From an uncultured Sphingobacteriales bacterium (GTDB lineage: Bacteria > Bacteroidota > Bacteroidia > Chitinophagales > Chitinophagaceae), in NCBI GenBank assembly GCA_946887085.1, contig CAMPKG010000133.1, positions 1-8,697 of the forward strand: a DNA stretch of 8,697 nucleotides. Direction: 5' to 3'. The notes beneath the pieces were generated by a model, which saw nothing but the letters and a program-made list of their open reading frames with translations, was not told the origin of the DNA and did not search any database. This document shows, piece after piece, positions 6,753-8,697 of this stretch. Both the position numbers and the translations under genes were made by a program. Positions within the stretch are counted from its first letter, which is position 1; every line of letters begins with the position of its first letter.

Positions 6753-7661
6753 TTAAAAGGTCACTTGTGTGTTGGGCAACCAGTTCTTTATTTTTTGTTT
6801 TGTTTGCTCATCAAACCTGTTGTTCACCAGGTATAGCGTTCGCAGGTTCTTCAGTTTTTTTATTGATTCCGGCAGATCGGTCAACTGGTTGTTGCTGACA
6901 GCAAGCATCTCCAGTTCTTCGAGATTGCCAATACTCTCCGGCAGGGCTGTAAGTTCATTACCTGAAACAGCGATCATTTTCAGAGATCTCATTCTTCCGA
7001 TGTTACCTGGCAATGTGGTCAATTTGTTCTCTGTAAGGTTCAGTTCCTTTAGCCCCTTCATCTTCGCTATACCGGCAGGCAGCGTCGTCAGCTGGTTGTA
7101 CCCGAGATCGAGAAATTCAACCTTGCTCAAATTGCCCATACCCGACGGGAGGTAAAGAATATGGTTGTGGTGTGCACTAAGCACTGTCAGTTCTTTTAGC
7201 GTTGTCACATCATCGCTCAGCGAAGCGAAATCATTCCAGGAAATATCCAGCGTCCGCAATCCATTCAACCGGTCAAAGCCTTTTGGTAAACCTGCCAGAT
7301 GGTTCTTATCCATCATCAACATGTTCAAAGAGGTCATAGAAGGGAATGTCTCCGGCAGGCGTTTGAGGCTGTTCCCTGTCAGTACCAGCTGCCTGAGTTT
7401 TTTCAGCTCACCAATTTCATCTGGCAACAATACAAACTGGTTTTTCTGCAGATCCATCATCTCCACGTTCTTCAACTTACCCACCGTTGGCGGCAGTTGT
7501 TCCATTTTCCTGATCTTCAGTATCAGCTGGCTGATGCAAAGGCTGTCTTTCAAAGCCTCGGCCATGGTATATGCCGTGGTCTTTGCACATTGTGCAAAAG
7601 CATAGTTGCCCTGCACCAGCAAGGCAACTATACATCCTATTTTAGTTATTTGTCTATTCAT
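6753..7661 (-). CDS. Secreted leucine-rich-repeat protein
   Basis: This 302-residue protein has a signal peptide (about 1-23, ending YAFA before QC). The next segment, about 25-55, is unassigned. From about residue 56 to 283 it carries some ten leucine-rich repeats of about 23 residues of the bacterial LPxxIxxLxxLxxLxLxxN type, for example LPAGIAKMKGLKELNLTENKL (partly, from 194) and LPESIGNLEELEMLAVSNNQL (from 240). The end (FDEQTKQKIKNWLPN, 283-297) looks like a C-terminal cap. LRR solenoids bind other proteins, so a recognition or scaffold role in the envelope is likely; no catalytic domain is present. A cysteine at 25 follows the signal but the lipobox is poor, so lipidation is uncertain. 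There is no T9SS sorting domain. Its ATG overlaps the stop of the upstream T9SS protein by one base (TAATG), which suggests coupling. Confidence 0.9.
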   Translation of the reverse strand: MNRQITKIGCIVALLVQGNYAFAQCAKTTAYTMAEALKDSLCISQLILKIRKMEQLPPTVGKLKNVEMMDLQKNQFVLLPDEIGELKKLRQLVLTGNSLKRLPETFPSMTSLNMLMMDKNHLAGLPKGFDRLNGLRTLDISWNDFASLSDDVTTLKELTVLSAHHNHILYLPSGMGNLSKVEFLDLGYNQLTTLPAGIAKMKGLKELNLTENKLTTLPGNIGRMRSLKMIAVSGNELTALPESIGNLEELEMLAVSNNQLTDLPESIKKLKNLRTLYLVNNRFDEQTKQKIKNWLPNTQVTF

Positions 7662-8697
7662 TATTGCTTCACAAACCTTGAATTCACCTTACCTGTTTCC
7701 CCGGTGATGACGATGTTATACATACCTGCAGGCACTGCAGCAGTGTTCAGCGTAACGCCCGATTGGCCCTGCTCCAATTCTATCTTCCTTTCGATGGCCA
7801 GCACACCCATCATGTTGTACACCCGGATATAAGCTTCCTGGTTCAGCACGCTGTTTATCTTCAGGCTAACGTCTGAGGTAGTGGGGTTAGGGTAAACCTG
7901 CACCAGCTCCATATCCTGTACTGCTTCCACATCGGCGATGAAGTTTGGTGTTGTGGTATCTTCCAGTGTGTCTTTACCCAGGTAGCCGCGGCGGGCTATA
8001 ACGATCATCGACTCGAGGTTGAACACTACGTTGCTGTCAGCCGCATCCTTCATTACCGTAGCATTAGCTGCATCAGGGTGCTGGATAGAAACGAACATAT
8101 AACGGTAGTCGGGAGAGAAGGTCATACCTGTAGGTTCTGCACCGTCAGGGATAACAGCGAACAATTTAACATCAGGTTTCTGTGCAGTATGGCAAGGACT
8201 CACCATCCAAATGTGGTTACGGCCGCCATCCTGTATCACATAGAGGTTGCCCATGTCGTCGAAGGTCAGGTTATCGTTACCATCGCGCCATTGTTCATAC
8301 GCTTTTTTATTGCCTTCGTATTCTATCAGGTATTGCTGGTTGGCATTACCTGCGAATATCTCCACATCACCAAAAGTTGATCCCCAGTCGGTAAAACGGT
8401 ATACGCGGCTGCTGCTCTTGGAAACAAAGTATATTTTACCATCGTGAGGTCCTACTTCCACGTCTTCCAGCGAACTGAAGTTGGTAGCTGCAGCGGAAGT
8501 GGCTGCCGTGCGCACGTTATTACACTCTGTAGGTGTTGAATTTGGTATTTTCACCCATGTTCCCGTGGTGGCAATACCTATAGTACCGTCGAGCTTTGCC
8601 ACATAAAGATCACCATCCGACAAGTCGCCTTTTTTCTTCAGCACATATTTAAATACATAACCTGGGTTCTCATCATTGGCTTCGTACAGTATAGCAC
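7661..8697 (-). CDS. PhoX/DUF839-like protein with T9SS type A sorting domain (partial, 5' end outside window)
   Basis: Only the C-terminal part, about 344 residues, is in the window. The reading frame stays open to the right edge (upstream codons read AILYEANDENPGYVFKY before the GTG at 8644), so the GTG is an internal valine and not the start. GYVFKYVLKKKGDLSDGDLY, DNLTFDDMGNLYV and EPTGMTFSPDYRYMFVSIQHPD are typical of the PhoX/DUF839 beta-propeller family, some members of which are calcium- and iron-dependent alkaline phosphatases; whether the metal ligands are kept cannot be judged from a partial protein. The last 78 residues, from VYPNPTTSDVSL to the end RFVKQ, form a type A sorting domain that directs export across the outer membrane by the type IX system and is normally cleaved. 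It is the first visible gene of a three-gene unit with the LRR and diheme proteins. Confidence 0.9.
   Translation of the reverse strand, partial: AILYEANDENPGYVFKYVLKKKGDLSDGDLYVAKLDGTIGIATTGTWVKIPNSTPTECNNVRTAATSAAATNFSSLEDVEVGPHDGKIYFVSKSSSRVYRFTDWGSTFGDVEIFAGNANQQYLIEYEGNKKAYEQWRDGNDNLTFDDMGNLYVIQDGGRNHIWMVSPCHTAQKPDVKLFAVIPDGAEPTGMTFSPDYRYMFVSIQHPDAANATVMKDAADSNVVFNLESMIVIARRGYLGKDTLEDTTTPNFIADVEAVQDMELVQVYPNPTTSDVSLKINSVLNQEAYIRVYNMMGVLAIERKIELEQGQSGVTLNTAAVPAGMYNIVITGETGKVNSRFVKQ

Noticed and set aside
6800..7500. Periodic similarity at DNA level suggesting a repeat array.
   Set aside because: It comes from the 23-residue leucine-rich repeats in the protein; the DNA units are too diverged for CRISPR or tandem satellite repeats.
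8642..8644. GTG at 8644 as the start of the T9SS protein.
   Set aside because: The frame is open upstream to the window edge and the upstream residues fit the PhoX/DUF839 family, so the gene is partial.

Overview
The window looks like chromosomal DNA of a Bacteroidota bacterium, probably from or near the Chitinophagaceae. The evidence is a C-terminal type IX secretion (T9SS) sorting domain, a DUF4159 protein, an ECF sigma factor and diheme peroxidase of the kinds common in that phylum, and weak Shine-Dalgarno sequences. The family placement is inference; no RNA marker gene is present.

Left part (1-2735, + strand): a 271-base leader, then an ECF sigma factor, the 16S rRNA m3U1498 methyltransferase RsmE, and a secreted DUF4159 protein whose start overlaps the end of rsmE. 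Next come a small four-helix membrane ORF of unknown function and then a second copy of the last 43 codons of the DUF4159 gene. The two copies (2126-2254 and 2607-2735) encode the same 42 residues but differ at 18 of 129 bases, and every difference is silent. This is the most unusual feature here. It looks like a recent insertion of about 481 bp from a diverged relative that rebuilt the 3' end of the target gene, carried in the membrane ORF, and left the old 3' end as a relic.

Middle part (2743-4826, - strand): a glycosyltransferase family 4 protein and an extended-SDR sugar-nucleotide dehydratase/epimerase/reductase. They are joined by a TGATG stop/start overlap and converge on the insertion. 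Together they suggest synthesis of a surface or secreted glycan.

Right part (4924-8697, - strand, transcribed from the right edge leftwards): a tight three-gene unit. It holds the C-terminal part of a PhoX/DUF839-type protein with a T9SS sorting domain (cut by the window edge), a secreted leucine-rich-repeat protein joined by a TAATG overlap, and 11 bases further on a 605-residue MauG/cytochrome-c-peroxidase-type diheme protein with a long N-terminal helical, imelysin-like extension. All three are predicted to be exported, so they may act in one cell-envelope or extracellular process, but the substrate cannot be read from sequence.

No rRNA, tRNA, CRISPR array, transposase or integrase was seen.
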